The notes: generated from the sequence alone by a model not told the origin. Shown: positions 7,806-17,003, counted from the stretch's first letter. The stretch: 64,000 nucleotides of DNA from Flavobacterium terrigena (GCF_900108955.1 NZ_FNYA01000007.1:62001-126000), one strand, 5' to 3'. A program made the numbers and translations.

Positions 7806-10094
7806 TTAATTATGATTAAGATTTTCTCCTTCTTTATGTTCGTGATTTTCCACTACTTCTTTTTTTGCTTTGATTTTAAAACGTAATCCAGCATAAAACA
7901 TATTACCAAAAACTGGACCATTAATCATTGTACTATCAAAATATGGACTGTTTGGATTTTCAGATGCAATAATAGCATTTTTCTGTTTAAAGTTTCCTAA
8001 GTTTTCTGCACCAACATACATTTCAAAAGTACTTGAAAAAGTTCTAGTAACCTGCGCGTTAATCAATTGATAATTTGGCGAATATGCAGGTAATTGATAT
8101 TGAGCTGGATTTGCTAACGTACTTGGTAAACGTTGTTCGCCAATCCAGTTGAAAGTGGCATCAAATTTCCATTGTTGCCCTTTATCTAAGATGTGTGTTT
8201 CGTAAGCAATATTTGCAAAAAATCTGTTTTTAGCTTGTAAAGGTTTGTCTAATAATCCTGATGCGTAATCGGTTTTAACATTCAAATATTTATAAGCTGT
8301 TCTTAAATTCAAATGTTTCATTAAAGTAATATTCCATTCAATTTGGAATGATTCAGCATAACTTTTTCCTTTTAAATTAGAGAAAGTTACTTGTCTCGGG
8401 TTTTCCAAATCAACTACAATTTGGTTACTGAAATCTGTTTTATAATAATCCACAACAATTTCATTTTCTTTTCCAAAAAGGAAAAATTTCTGAATTAAAC
8501 TTGTTCCGTAATTCCAAGCAATTTCTGGATTTAAACCATACAATTTACCGTTTTCATCATTAACAATAACATCTCTAGAACTTGCCAAAACATTGATGTT
8601 TTCTACAAAAATATTAGAAGCTCTTTTTCCTCTTCCAGCAGAAAGACGCAAAGTTGTGTTTTTAAACGGATTGTATTTTACGTGAGCTCTTGGCGTGAAA
8701 AACAAACCTAATCTATTATGTTTGTCTGCTCTAGCTCCTAAAACGAAGCTGAAATTATTCAAATTATCATAAGAGTATTCAAAAAACGAGCCTATTGAAG
8801 TGTCAATTCTGTCGTAATTTCTATTGAAATTAACTTGTAAGTTTTCTTGAAAACCATCGTAATTAAAATTAATTCCTGTAATAAATTTGTGTTTTGTATT
8901 GTTGATTATAGAATTGAACATCAAATTTGAAAAGTAACTTTTATGATTAATTTGATGATTGCTAGTTCCAAATTGCGAATTCATTTTATTGTACTGAAAA
9001 GCTTGTTGAAGTCCAATACTTTGAAAAGGCATATCTGGAAAAAGGTATCCAATTTTATGTGACAATTCTACTTTATCTGTATTGACATTACTTATCCAAG
9101 ACAACGGATTTGAAACATCTTGATTTAAAGTTCCACCCGTTTTTTCATCTTTAAAATATTTAATGTTTAAGAATGAAACAATTCCTTTTTCCGTATTATT
9201 ATATTGCCAACGGTTTAAAATATTGACTTGTTTTCCTAACGGATTGTCTAAAAATCCATCATTATTCATATCGTTTTTAATTGTTCTGGTATTCCCATGC
9301 AACAAAACTAAAGAACTTAGTTTATCAGAATATTTATTAGCGAAATGCGTATTCATCTCATATCTTCCATCATTTGAAGCATAAACATTGGCAAAAAACG
9401 GATCTTCTTTTTGAGGTTTTAATAACTCATAATTAATTTGCCCTGAAATACTTTCGTATCCGTTAGTGACACTTCCAGCACCTTTTGTAATTTGTATACT
9501 TTCTGCCCAAGTTCCTGGAATAAAATTTAAACCAGTCGCTTGTAAAGCACCACGAATAGCTGGAATATTTTCTTCACTCATTAAAATATACGGACTTGTT
9601 AATCCAAGCATTTTAATTTGTTTGTTTCCTGTAACGGCATCTGAAAAATTAACATCAATTGACGGATTGGTTTCAAAACTTTCAGATAAATTACAACAAG
9701 CAGCCTTTTGTAATTCTCCTTGCGATAAATTTTGAGTATTGGTAACTGCCTTTTGCTTTCTACCTAAAGTCTTTTGATTTTTAACCACTTTAACTGTTTC
9801 AATATTACTTTCCACAATGGTTTTTTCTAATTGAATGGTAAAATCTGCAGCGGCACTTTGTTGAATTTCCAATTTCTGAAAACCTTCTTTTTCTAAAATA
9901 AGTGAAACGCTTCCATTTCCTTGAATTAGACTAAAAGTACCGCTTTCATCAGAAAAAAAAGTTGAATTCAATTCTGGAATAGTAATTTTCACATTCGAGA
10001 TAGGATTGTTTTCCTTATCTGTTATTTTTCCTAACACACTACTTTGTGCGAAAGAAAATATTGGTAATAAAACCAATAATAGTATTCTATACAT
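7806..10094 (-). CDS. TonB-dependent outer membrane receptor, probable metal (copper) uptake
   Basis: This 762-residue protein has a signal peptide (to about residue 17, FSFAQ) and a CarboxypepD_reg-like beta-sandwich (SVLGKITDKENNPISNVKI, about 19-95). A plug domain follows with AACCNLSESFETNPSIDV and IPAIRGALQATGLNFIPGTW (about 120-230), and then a 22-strand-type beta-barrel ending in an aromatic final strand plus a His/Glu-rich tail (VVENHEHKEGENLNHN). The Cys pair in the plug and the His-rich tail are unusual for ordinary receptors and point to metal. Neighbours are a periplasmic HMA protein and an HYC_CC_PP protein, which supports a metal (copper-like) substrate. That substrate is inference. 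Confidence 0.88.
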   Translation of the reverse strand: MYRILLLVLLPIFSFAQSSVLGKITDKENNPISNVKITIPELNSTFFSDESGTFSLIQGNGSVSLILEKEGFQKLEIQQSAAADFTIQLEKTIVESNIETVKVVKNQKTLGRKQKAVTNTQNLSQGELQKAACCNLSESFETNPSIDVNFSDAVTGNKQIKMLGLTSPYILMSEENIPAIRGALQATGLNFIPGTWAESIQITKGAGSVTNGYESISGQINYELLKPQKEDPFFANVYASNDGRYEMNTHFANKYSDKLSSLVLLHGNTRTIKNDMNNDGFLDNPLGKQVNILNRWQYNNTEKGIVSFLNIKYFKDEKTGGTLNQDVSNPLSWISNVNTDKVELSHKIGYLFPDMPFQSIGLQQAFQYNKMNSQFGTSNHQINHKSYFSNLMFNSIINNTKHKFITGINFNYDGFQENLQVNFNRNYDRIDTSIGSFFEYSYDNLNNFSFVLGARADKHNRLGLFFTPRAHVKYNPFKNTTLRLSAGRGKRASNIFVENINVLASSRDVIVNDENGKLYGLNPEIAWNYGTSLIQKFFLFGKENEIVVDYYKTDFSNQIVVDLENPRQVTFSNLKGKSYAESFQIEWNITLMKHLNLRTAYKYLNVKTDYASGLLDKPLQAKNRFFANIAYETHILDKGQQWKFDATFNWIGEQRLPSTLANPAQYQLPAYSPNYQLINAQVTRTFSSTFEMYVGAENLGNFKQKNAIIASENPNSPYFDSTMINGPVFGNMFYAGLRFKIKAKKEVVENHEHKEGENLNHN

Positions 10095-10169
10095 AATTAT
10101 TTTAATAAAGTTTATAAATTTTAAAATCTAACTCAAAATGAGCCAAGTAAAACTAAAAAACGATAGTAA

Positions 10170-10586
10170 TTATGCGTAAAAAATAAGTTGAGAATAGAGT
10201 TTGTAAAATGGCGGCGCATTAGAATCACAGTAGTAATCTAATATTTTTTTGTTTGCAGATAAATCATCAACTTCACTAAAGAAAGAAGGCATTTCATTTT
10301 CGAAAGTAACAGCTAAAACATTAAATTGAAATCCTTTTAGAATAGAATAATCAATTTTTTTATCCACTTTAATTTCTTCGTTAGAGCAGCAGCTTTTATC
10401 ATCTGATTTATCATCAGCTACACAACAAGAATCTTCTTCAGCAGAAGTTGTTACTTTATTTTCTTGATAGACTAAAGATATAGAAGCAATTTGGTCGTGG
10501 CAATAATGCAACACCAAACTAGCACTACTATTTACTAATAAAATAAATAATGCTAAGAAAATACTTATATGTCTTTTGAAATTCAT
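10170..10586 (-). CDS. HYC_CC_PP family protein
   Basis: This small exported protein (138 aa) is anchored by an N-terminal hydrophobic segment (residues 8-26). It shows the three motifs that name the family: HYC in LVLHYCHD (27-29), a cysteine pair in EDSCC (54-55) with a second pair CC at 66-67, and PP in SNAPPFY (125-126). His and Cys pairs suggest metal binding in the periplasm, but no function is established. It is the first gene of the apparent operon with the TonB receptor (76 bp downstream) and the HMA protein. Confidence 0.85.
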   Translation of the reverse strand: MNFKRHISIFLALFILLVNSSASLVLHYCHDQIASISLVYQENKVTTSAEEDSCCVADDKSDDKSCCSNEEIKVDKKIDYSILKGFQFNVLAVTFENEMPSFFSEVDDLSANKKILDYYCDSNAPPFYKLYSQLIFYA

Positions 10587-10630
10587 TGACGCAAATATAT
10601 AAAAATATTTATCTAAAATAATGTTAACAC

Positions 10631-11986
10631 TTAAATTTCAATTACTTGATTTAAAATAGGGATTTGACACTCATATTTATAACGCTCTACTATTTTGATT
10701 CGTAATGCATCAAGCGCCGAATTTTCACCATGAATTAAAAATATTTTTGTTGGAGGTTTTTCTAATTCGCTAATCCAGTTTAATAAATCATTTTGATCAC
10801 CATGAGCAGACAATCCTTCAATTGACATAATATTTGCTTGAACTGGATAAAATTTTCCATGAAATTTAATTTCTTTTTCCCCTTCTAATAATCTTCTACC
10901 GCGTGTTCCTTCTGCTTGAAAACCAACTAAGATTACAGTATTTTCTGGTTCTGTAATATATTTTTCCAAATACGAAAGTACTCTTCCACCTGTTACCATT
11001 CCACTTGCTGCAATAACAACTTTTGGGTTTTCATCATAAATGGCAGCAATTGTATCTTGATAATCAGAAACTAAAGTAAATATATCGCACATTTCTTCGC
11101 AATCATTTGCTGTTAATTTATGCCATTTTAAATTATCTCTAAAGATATCTAAAACACTAATTCCCATTGGTGTATCAATAATATATTTGATATTTGGAAT
11201 ACGATCTTGTTTTCTTAATTGCCAAATTAAGTACATCATAGTTTGTACTCTTTCTACCGCGAAACTTGGAATTATCACATTTCCATTTCTTTTAATGGTA
11301 TTATTAATTATGGATTCTAATTCGAACAAAACATCTTCTTGTGGATGAATTCTGTTTCCATAGGTGCTTTCCATAAAAATAAAATCTGCCTTTTTTGGTT
11401 TTACTGGCGGAAACATTAATACATCGTCATCTTGACCAAGATCCCCAGAAAAAACTAAAATTTTATCTTCTACATGTAATTCTAAAGAACAAGCACCTAA
11501 AACATGCCCTGCATAAAACAACTTAAACCAACAATTTTCATCCAATTTCACATCTAAATTTGGTTCTACTACTCTAATCATAGGTAGTACTTTTTTAGCT
11601 TCTTCTAAAGTATACAAAGGTGTTGCTGGATTGTGTTTAGAATACTTATTTTTATTTGCCATTTCAGCTTCTTCTTCTTGTATTTTCGCACTATCTTGTA
11701 AAATCAAACGCGTAATTTCTTTAGTTGGATGCGAACAGAAAATTTTACCATTAAAACCATCGCTTACTAATTTTGGCAACCAACCACAATGATCTAAATG
11801 TCCATGTGTAAGAATTACAAAATCAATTGTATTAGGGAGAACTGCTAAAGGTTCTCTATTTAACTCGCGTAAAGCTTTTAAACCTTGAAACATTCCGCAA
11901 TCTACTAAAATCCTTAACTCATTTGTTTCGATTAGAAATTTAGAACCTGTAACCGTACTTGCTGCGCCTAAAAAATGAATTTTCAT
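10631..11986 (-). CDS. MBL-fold/beta-CASP RNA-specificity domain nuclease
   Basis: This 451-residue two-domain metallo-beta-lactamase protein of the YSH1/CPSF type carries the zinc motif THGHLDHCGW at residues 60-69. A second metal Asp lies in SGDLGQDDD, the beta-CASP insert spans about residues 200-370 (GNVIIPSFAVERVQTMMYLI, ASGMVTGGR), and late His residues lie in SAHGDQNDL and IHGEN. Enzymes with this architecture cut RNA or, less often, DNA. Length is normal for the bacterial family. It starts 12 bp after the stop of the ATP-cone protein gene on the same strand, so the two are probably one operon. Confidence 0.92.
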   Translation of the reverse strand: MKIHFLGAASTVTGSKFLIETNELRILVDCGMFQGLKALRELNREPLAVLPNTIDFVILTHGHLDHCGWLPKLVSDGFNGKIFCSHPTKEITRLILQDSAKIQEEEAEMANKNKYSKHNPATPLYTLEEAKKVLPMIRVVEPNLDVKLDENCWFKLFYAGHVLGACSLELHVEDKILVFSGDLGQDDDVLMFPPVKPKKADFIFMESTYGNRIHPQEDVLFELESIINNTIKRNGNVIIPSFAVERVQTMMYLIWQLRKQDRIPNIKYIIDTPMGISVLDIFRDNLKWHKLTANDCEEMCDIFTLVSDYQDTIAAIYDENPKVVIAASGMVTGGRVLSYLEKYITEPENTVILVGFQAEGTRGRRLLEGEKEIKFHGKFYPVQANIMSIEGLSAHGDQNDLLNWISELEKPPTKIFLIHGENSALDALRIKIVERYKYECQIPILNQVIEI

Positions 11987-11997
11987 AACTATTGTAT

Positions 11998-12816
11998 TTA
12001 TAATTGATTGGCTTCCGTTAATACTCTTTTTATTCTTATTTTACTTAGCTCTAAATTATCGAGCCAGTTTTTTTCTGCTAATAAATCTTTAACAGTTATT
12101 ATGTTTGCGACTAACAATTGCTCTTTTTCATTTAAAGTTAGCGTTGTTAGACAAGTAATTGGATAAATTTTTAATCTATCAATAATCTCTCTCAAACCGT
12201 TATGTGGAGGATAATCCCAACTTAGCATTTTTAAATTGGAACATTTTGCAAAAGTTAAAGCGTCTTCTGTAAATTTATTATTGGTAACGATTAAACAAAA
12301 ATCAATAGTTCTGAATTGTCCAAAGAGGTTATATTTTCTGCCCTTCAAATCATTGAATCGAGACAAAATATACATTGGGACTTTCACATCCGTTTTAGCT
12401 TCAGTTCCCGAATGAAATTTACATTCAATCATAGTCACTAAATCATCTTTAAAAAGCAACACATCCACTTCATGCGACACACATTTCCCATCAAAAGTTA
12501 AATTAATTTGGGTTGTATAGTCTAAAAGTTCATGAATTTTAGAAATATATTTTTCGAAATAAAAACCAGCTGGACCAAGTTCAATCATACTCGATTTAAG
12601 ATTATACCTTGCCGCATTCGCATTGGAATAATTTTTTAAATATTGAAAAGCGAGTTTGTATATTTTTTTAGAGGAAATTCCGTCATACAATTGAGGCTCT
12701 ATCTTTTGGAGAATTTCAGATACCTTATAATCCTCAGCTCCTGACTTCTTTAAAGAACGAATTAATTTTTCTTGCTGATAATCAACTTGTTCTCCTGAAA
12801 ACTTTGTAACTTTCAT
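11998..12816 (-). CDS. ATP-cone domain fused to restriction-endonuclease-like domain
   Basis: Residues 1-87 match the ATP-cone (MKVTKFSGEQVDYQQEKL, then YKLAFQYLKNYSNANAARYN), the nucleotide-sensing domain of ribonucleotide reductases and NrdR. Residues 88-230 look like a PD-(D/E)XK fold: Glu88 in PAGFYFEKY, Asp118 in SHEVDVLLF, and MIECKFH with Glu131 and Lys133. The C-terminal part (235-272) resembles a small helical domain. The protein may be a nucleotide-gated DNA or RNA nuclease. This is inferred from the domains, not known. It is immediately upstream of the beta-CASP nuclease (11-bp gap). Confidence 0.8.
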   Translation of the reverse strand: MKVTKFSGEQVDYQQEKLIRSLKKSGAEDYKVSEILQKIEPQLYDGISSKKIYKLAFQYLKNYSNANAARYNLKSSMIELGPAGFYFEKYISKIHELLDYTTQINLTFDGKCVSHEVDVLLFKDDLVTMIECKFHSGTEAKTDVKVPMYILSRFNDLKGRKYNLFGQFRTIDFCLIVTNNKFTEDALTFAKCSNLKMLSWDYPPHNGLREIIDRLKIYPITCLTTLTLNEKEQLLVANIITVKDLLAEKNWLDNLELSKIRIKRVLTEANQL

Positions 12817-12847
12817 TTCATAAAACTTTATATAAAGCTACGAAATT

Positions 12848-13288
12848 TTATTGAACTTTTTTCTGATAATAAAAAGCTGGAACAAACAAAATCAAAAACA
12901 AGGGCTGAATTAGAAATCTTCGGATATAAAAAATAAATAAATAGTCGGGATGTGTTGAAAAATTTAAAGACAGAAACAAAGCTGCCATTAAAACAACAAA
13001 AAATCCCAGTAATAAAAATGAAGTTAATTTTACGATTGAAATTTCTTTAAATAGTAAATAAATAATGGAAACAGTAATAACACTATTGATTAAATATCTG
13101 AAAAACAACCCTATAAATAATTTAAAACCATCAAATTCTGGCAAAGGTTTATTTTGAATTTCTCCGTGAAAAAATTCTAAAAATGGGTCGTAAAATAATT
13201 TACTTTCAAACGCTCTTACCAATATTAATGCAATAACTAATACACCAACTGCAACTAAATTTTTCTTGTTACTTATCACGTTTTGCAT
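12848..13288 (-). CDS. Exosortase F system-associated membrane protein
   Basis: This 146-residue membrane protein has about four hydrophobic segments (roughly 12-28, 52-80, 86-110 and 118-140) and the family-like segment SKLFYDPFLEFFHGEIQN. It is identified mainly by context and profile: a short four-TM protein that begins inside the xrtF gene (20-bp overlap, 13269-13288). That is the conserved arrangement of the flavobacterial XrtF-associated family. Its function is unknown, and it presumably assists the exosortase. Confidence 0.8.
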   Translation of the reverse strand: MQNVISNKKNLVAVGVLVIALILVRAFESKLFYDPFLEFFHGEIQNKPLPEFDGFKLFIGLFFRYLINSVITVSIIYLLFKEISIVKLTSFLLLGFFVVLMAALFLSLNFSTHPDYLFIFYIRRFLIQPLFLILFVPAFYYQKKVQ

Positions 13289-13820
13289 ACGTTGAAAATT
13301 TAATTACCCAAACAATCCACAGAGCGAAAACAACTCCATAAATCATCACTGGAAAAACAATATTATGTAAAAACTCTTTGTATTCTGGATATTTATACAA
13401 TCCGACTGTGAGTAATGCAATTCTGAAAATATTTAATTGAAAAACTAAAGCCGAACCAAACAAAATAAACAAAAAAGTGTTTTTAAACTTCGCAGAAAAA
13501 GCAAACACAAAAGATGCGAATAAAATTATCACACTAATCGCATTACAACCTTCAATTATTCTAGCTAAATATTTATCGTAATATAAAACTTTATAAGACG
13601 CTTCTAATTCGTGTTTTTTGATGACACAATCTTTACCAAAAAAAACCAATGTATTTTTTGTTTTATTTGCCACAAACTCAGTAATACCGTCTACTTCATT
13701 CTTTTCCGCATTAAACTGATTCAAATAGAATTTATAAATCAATGTAAAAACCAAATAGAATAAAATGAACTTTACTAAGAAAAGAAAAAAGGGTTTATGC
13801 TGATTTATAGTGTTTTTCAA
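13269..13820 (-). CDS. xrtF: Exosortase family protein XrtF
   Basis: Exosortases are polytopic cysteine transpeptidases that process PEP-CTERM-like C-terminal sorting signals at the inner membrane. This 183-residue protein has four or five TM segments, and all three catalytic residues are in place: Cys92 in IIEGCNAISV, Arg133 in LNIFRIALL and His152 in EFLHNIVFP. The short length is typical of XrtF. It is co-transcribed with its associated protein. No gene with an obvious sorting signal adjoins it, so its substrate is probably encoded elsewhere. Confidence 0.9.
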   Translation of the reverse strand: MKNTINQHKPFFLFLVKFILFYLVFTLIYKFYLNQFNAEKNEVDGITEFVANKTKNTLVFFGKDCVIKKHELEASYKVLYYDKYLARIIEGCNAISVIILFASFVFAFSAKFKNTFLFILFGSALVFQLNIFRIALLTVGLYKYPEYKEFLHNIVFPVMIYGVVFALWIVWVIKFSTYAKRDK

Positions 13821-13869
13821 AATGTGCGATTTTTAACAAAAATATAATTTTTACTGTCGCAATAATACA

Positions 13870-13877
13870 TAAATTTG
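13870..13877 (+). promoter_or_regulatory. Putative -7 box (TAAATTTG)
   Basis: TAAATTTG matches the Bacteroidota -7 consensus TAnnTTTG and lies 15 bp before the ATG at 13893. No good TTG -33 element was found at the usual distance, so the support is partial. Confidence 0.4.
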
Positions 13878-13892
13878 TAAAAAAATTAAAAA

Positions 13893-14345
13893 ATGCAATT
13901 CGAAAACTTAAAACCTCAAGTAACAAGCATTGTAAATAGTGAGATTACTAGAGATGAAAAACTTGCAACTATTTGTCAATTATTGCAAGACAATATTTCA
14001 TATTACAACTGGGTTGGTTTCTATTTTGCCAATCACGAAGCTAAAACATTACACCTTGGACCATATGTTGGTGCAGAAACAGATCACACTGTAATTCCTT
14101 TTGGAAAAGGCATTTGCGGACAAGTAGCAGAAAGTAATGCGAACTTTGTAGTTCCTGATGTTGCGGCTCAAGACAATTATATCGCTTGTAGTTTTACAGT
14201 GAAATCGGAAATTGTGGTGCCATTGTTTGTAAATGGTGTAAACATTGGACAAATTGACATTGATAGTCACGTTATTGATCCGTTTACAGAAAAAGACGAA
14301 CGTTTTTTAGAGTTTGTAAATGAGCAAGTTGCAATACTTTTTTAG
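13893..14345 (+). CDS. GAF domain protein, free methionine-R-sulfoxide reductase-like
   Basis: This 150-residue protein is a single GAF domain of the fRMsr type: YYNWVGFYF (37-45), VIPFGKGICGQVAE (67-80), VVPDVAAQDNYIACS (86-100) and KSEIVVPL (104-111). fRMsr enzymes reduce free Met-R-sulfoxide with a set of three cysteines. Two equivalents are present (Cys75 and Cys99). The position that carries the third in the E. coli enzyme appears to be His65 (ETDHTVIP), so catalysis may use a simpler disulfide. It stands alone, upstream of rpsO. Confidence 0.85.
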   Translation: MQFENLKPQVTSIVNSEITRDEKLATICQLLQDNISYYNWVGFYFANHEAKTLHLGPYVGAETDHTVIPFGKGICGQVAESNANFVVPDVAAQDNYIACSFTVKSEIVVPLFVNGVNIGQIDIDSHVIDPFTEKDERFLEFVNEQVAILF

Positions 14346-14351
14346 AATTGT

Positions 14352-14383
14352 TTTGGTAGAATAAAAATATATCCCTACTTTTG
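14352..14383 (+). promoter_or_regulatory. rpsO promoter
   Basis: A -33 element TTTG (14352-14355) is followed after 20 bp by TACTTTTG (14376-14383). Both match the Flavobacterium consensus TTG / TAnnTTTG with normal spacing, and they lie 55 bp before the rpsO start. Confidence 0.7.
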
Positions 14384-14437
14384 CACCCGTATTGAGACAA
14401 TCTCAATCTACATAATAATCATTTAAATAATATTAGC

Positions 14438-14707
14438 ATGTATTTGACTAAAGAAACAAAAGCAGAAATCTTCGCTAAACACGGAGGAAAAGCAGAAAAC
14501 ACAGGTTCAGCAGAAGGACAAATTGCGTTATTCACATTCAGAATTTCTCACTTAACTGAGCACTTGAAAAAAAATCGTCACGATTATAATACTGAAAGAT
14601 CATTAGTACTTTTAGTAGGTAAAAGAAGAAGTCTTTTAGATTACTTAAAAAAGAAAGATATCTTAAGATACCGTGAGATTATTAAAGAATTAGGAATTAG
14701 AAAATAA
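14438..14707 (+). CDS. rpsO: 30S ribosomal protein S15
   Basis: The 89-residue protein is full length. It has the S15 hallmarks TGSAEGQIALFTFRI (residues 22-36), HLTEHLKKNRHDY (40-52, the 16S rRNA-binding Leu-x-x-His-x-x-x-H/D region) and RSLVLLVGKRRSLLDYLKKK (55-74). It binds the central domain of 16S rRNA early in 30S assembly. It has its own promoter and a strong terminator before pnp. The rpsO-pnp order is the classical bacterial arrangement. Confidence 0.97.
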   Translation: MYLTKETKAEIFAKHGGKAENTGSAEGQIALFTFRISHLTEHLKKNRHDYNTERSLVLLVGKRRSLLDYLKKKDILRYREIIKELGIRK

Positions 14708-14713
14708 TATACT

Positions 14714-14738
14714 AAAGGGGCTTTGTGCCCCTTTTTGT
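14714..14738 (+). terminator. rpsO terminator
   Basis: AAAGGGGC (14714-14721) pairs with GCCCCTTT (14727-14734) around TTTGT, followed by T residues. Confidence 0.85.
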
Positions 14739-14773
14739 TTACAAAAAAAGCACAAAAAGTTTGGTTTTTCATT

Positions 14774-14825
14774 GGGTTAGACACAACTACAACAACTACA
14801 CAACAACAAACAACACAACTAACCC
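14774..14825 (+). promoter_or_regulatory. pnp leader stem with G-free loop
   Basis: GGGTTAG (14774-14780) is exactly complementary to CTAACCC (14819-14825). The 38 bases between are entirely A, C and a few T, with no G, and rich in CAA. The element lies 28 bp upstream of the pnp ATG. It could be an unstructured, ribonuclease-accessible loop on a short stem, as suits a self-regulated nuclease gene. That role is inference. Confidence 0.45.
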
Positions 14826-14852
14826 TTTGTATAACCTTTGAGAATTAAATTT

Positions 14853-17003
14853 ATGATTCCACAATTATTTGTAGAAAAGATCGATTTAGGTGATGGCAGA
14901 AGCATCACAATCGAGACAGGTCGTTTAGCAAAACAAGCTGACGGTTCTGTAGTAGTTAGAATGGGTGATACGATGATCCTTGCAACAGCTGTAGCATCTC
15001 GTAACATCAATCCAAGTGTAGATTTTTTACCTTTAACGGTAGATTATCGCGAAAAATTTGCAGCCGCTGGTCGTTTTCCAGGAGGTTTCTTTAAAAGAGA
15101 AGCTCGTCCTAGTGATAGCGAAGTATTAACAATGAGATTAGTTGACCGTGTTTTACGTCCACTTTTCCCAGATGATTACCACGCGGAAGTACAAGTTATG
15201 ATTCAGTTAATGTCTCACGACGAAGAAGTTATGCCTGATTCATTAGCAGGTTTAGCCGCTTCAGCAGCATTAGCCGTTTCAGATATTCCTTTTCACAACT
15301 TAATTTCTGAAGTACGTGTTGCACGTATTGATGGAAAATTCGTTATTAACCCAAGTAGAGAAGACTTAGCAAAATCTGACATCGACATGATGATTGGAGC
15401 ATCTTTGGATTCTGTAGCGATGGTTGAAGGAGAAATGAAAGAAATTTCAGAAGCAGAAATGGTAGAAGCTATCAAGTTTGCTCACGAAGCTATTAAAGTT
15501 CAAATTCAAGCGCAATTGCGTTTACAAGCTGCTTTTGGTAAAAAAGAAATTCGTACTTACGAAGGTGAGAAAGAAAATGAAGAAATTTACAAAAAAGTAA
15601 AAGCTGCTGCATACGATAAAATTTATAATATCGCTAAAGTTGGTTCAGCTAAGCATGAAAGAAGTGCTGCATTCGCTGAACTAAAAGAAGAAGTTAAAGC
15701 TTTATTTACTGAAGAAGAATTAGCTGCTGATGGAGATTTAGTTTCTAAATATTTCTACAAAACAAACAAAGAAGCTGTTCGTAATGTAGTATTAGAATTA
15801 GGTGTTCGTTTAGATGGTAGAAAAACAACTGATATCAGACCAATCTGGTGTGAAATTGATTATTTACCAAGAGTTCACGGTTCTTCATTATTTACACGTG
15901 GAGAAACTCAAGCTTTAGCTACAGTAACTTTAGGAACTTCAAGAGAAGCAAATCAAATTGATTCTCCATCTGAACAAGGTGAAGAGAAATTCTATTTACA
16001 TTATAACTTCCCTCCTTTCTCAACTGGAGAAGCAAAACCTTTAAGAGGAACTTCAAGAAGAGAAGTTGGACACGGAAACTTAGCTCAAAGAGCTTTAAAA
16101 AATATGATTCCTGCTGATTGTCCTTACACAATTCGTATTGTATCTGAAGTATTAGAATCTAACGGTTCTTCTTCTATGGCTACAGTTTGTGCTGGAACAA
16201 TGGCATTAATGGATGCTGGAGTTCAAATGGTAAAACCAGTTTCTGGAATTGCTATGGGATTGATTACTGACGGTGAAAAATTTGCTGTATTGTCTGATAT
16301 TTTAGGTGATGAAGATCACTTAGGAGATATGGACTTTAAAGTAACTGGAACTGCTGACGGTATTACAGCTTGTCAAATGGATATTAAAATTGATGGTTTA
16401 CGTTACGATATTATGGAGCAAGCTTTAGGGCAAGCACGTGATGGACGTTTACATATTTTAGGAAAATTAACTGAAACTATTGCTGCGCCAAGAGTTGATG
16501 TTAAAGCGCATTCTCCAAAAATTATCACAAGAACTATTCCTGGAAACTTTATTGGAGCATTAATTGGACCTGGTGGAAAAGTAATTCAAGAATTACAAAA
16601 AGCTACTGGAACAACTATTGTAATCAACGAGGTTGACGAACAAGGTGTAGTTGAAATTTTAGGAACTGACCCAGATGGAATTGCAGCAGTTTTAGCTAAA
16701 ATTGACTCAATTATCTTCAAACCAACAATGGGTGAGGCTTATGAAGTGAAAGTAATTAAAATGTTAGATTTCGGTGCGGTTGTAGAATATACTGCTGCTC
16801 CAGGAAACGAAGTTTTATTACACGTATCTGAATTAGCTTGGGAAAGAACTGAAAATGTTACTGATGTAGTAAACATGGGTGATGTATTTATGGTAAAATA
16901 CTTAGGTGTTGATCCAAAAACTAGAAAAGAAAAAGTTTCTAGAAAAGCATTAATGCCAAGACCTCCAAGAGAAGAGAAAAAAGATGATGCTCCAAAAGCA
17001 TAA
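14853..17003 (+). CDS. pnp: Polyribonucleotide nucleotidyltransferase (PNPase)
   Basis: PNPase degrades RNA 3'-5' by phosphorolysis. The protein (716 aa) has the standard layout: a first RNase PH domain ([26 protein letters not shown]), an all-helical linker (about 240-320), a catalytic second RNase PH domain ([49 protein letters not shown]), a KH domain with GPGGKVI, and an S1 domain ([20 protein letters not shown]). I start at ATG 14853 (MIPQLFVEK). An in-frame TTG at 14838 gives five extra residues without similarity. The C-terminus ends in a short basic/acidic tail after [14 protein letters not shown] terminator follows at 17027-17064. Confidence 0.97.
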   Translation: MIPQLFVEKIDLGDGRSITIETGRLAKQADGSVVVRMGDTMILATAVASRNINPSVDFLPLTVDYREKFAAAGRFPGGFFKREARPSDSEVLTMRLVDRVLRPLFPDDYHAEVQVMIQLMSHDEEVMPDSLAGLAASAALAVSDIPFHNLISEVRVARIDGKFVINPSREDLAKSDIDMMIGASLDSVAMVEGEMKEISEAEMVEAIKFAHEAIKVQIQAQLRLQAAFGKKEIRTYEGEKENEEIYKKVKAAAYDKIYNIAKVGSAKHERSAAFAELKEEVKALFTEEELAADGDLVSKYFYKTNKEAVRNVVLELGVRLDGRKTTDIRPIWCEIDYLPRVHGSSLFTRGETQALATVTLGTSREANQIDSPSEQGEEKFYLHYNFPPFSTGEAKPLRGTSRREVGHGNLAQRALKNMIPADCPYTIRIVSEVLESNGSSSMATVCAGTMALMDAGVQMVKPVSGIAMGLITDGEKFAVLSDILGDEDHLGDMDFKVTGTADGITACQMDIKIDGLRYDIMEQALGQARDGRLHILGKLTETIAAPRVDVKAHSPKIITRTIPGNFIGALIGPGGKVIQELQKATGTTIVINEVDEQGVVEILGTDPDGIAAVLAKIDSIIFKPTMGEAYEVKVIKMLDFGAVVEYTAAPGNEVLLHVSELAWERTENVTDVVNMGDVFMVKYLGVDPKTRKEKVSRKALMPRPPREEKKDDAPKA

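Noticed and set aside
9163..9735. Plus-strand frames opposite the TonB receptor gene
   Set aside because: They are shadows of the receptor coding frame.
14838..14852. Alternative TTG start of pnp
   Set aside because: It adds five residues without family similarity, and a proper ATG follows.
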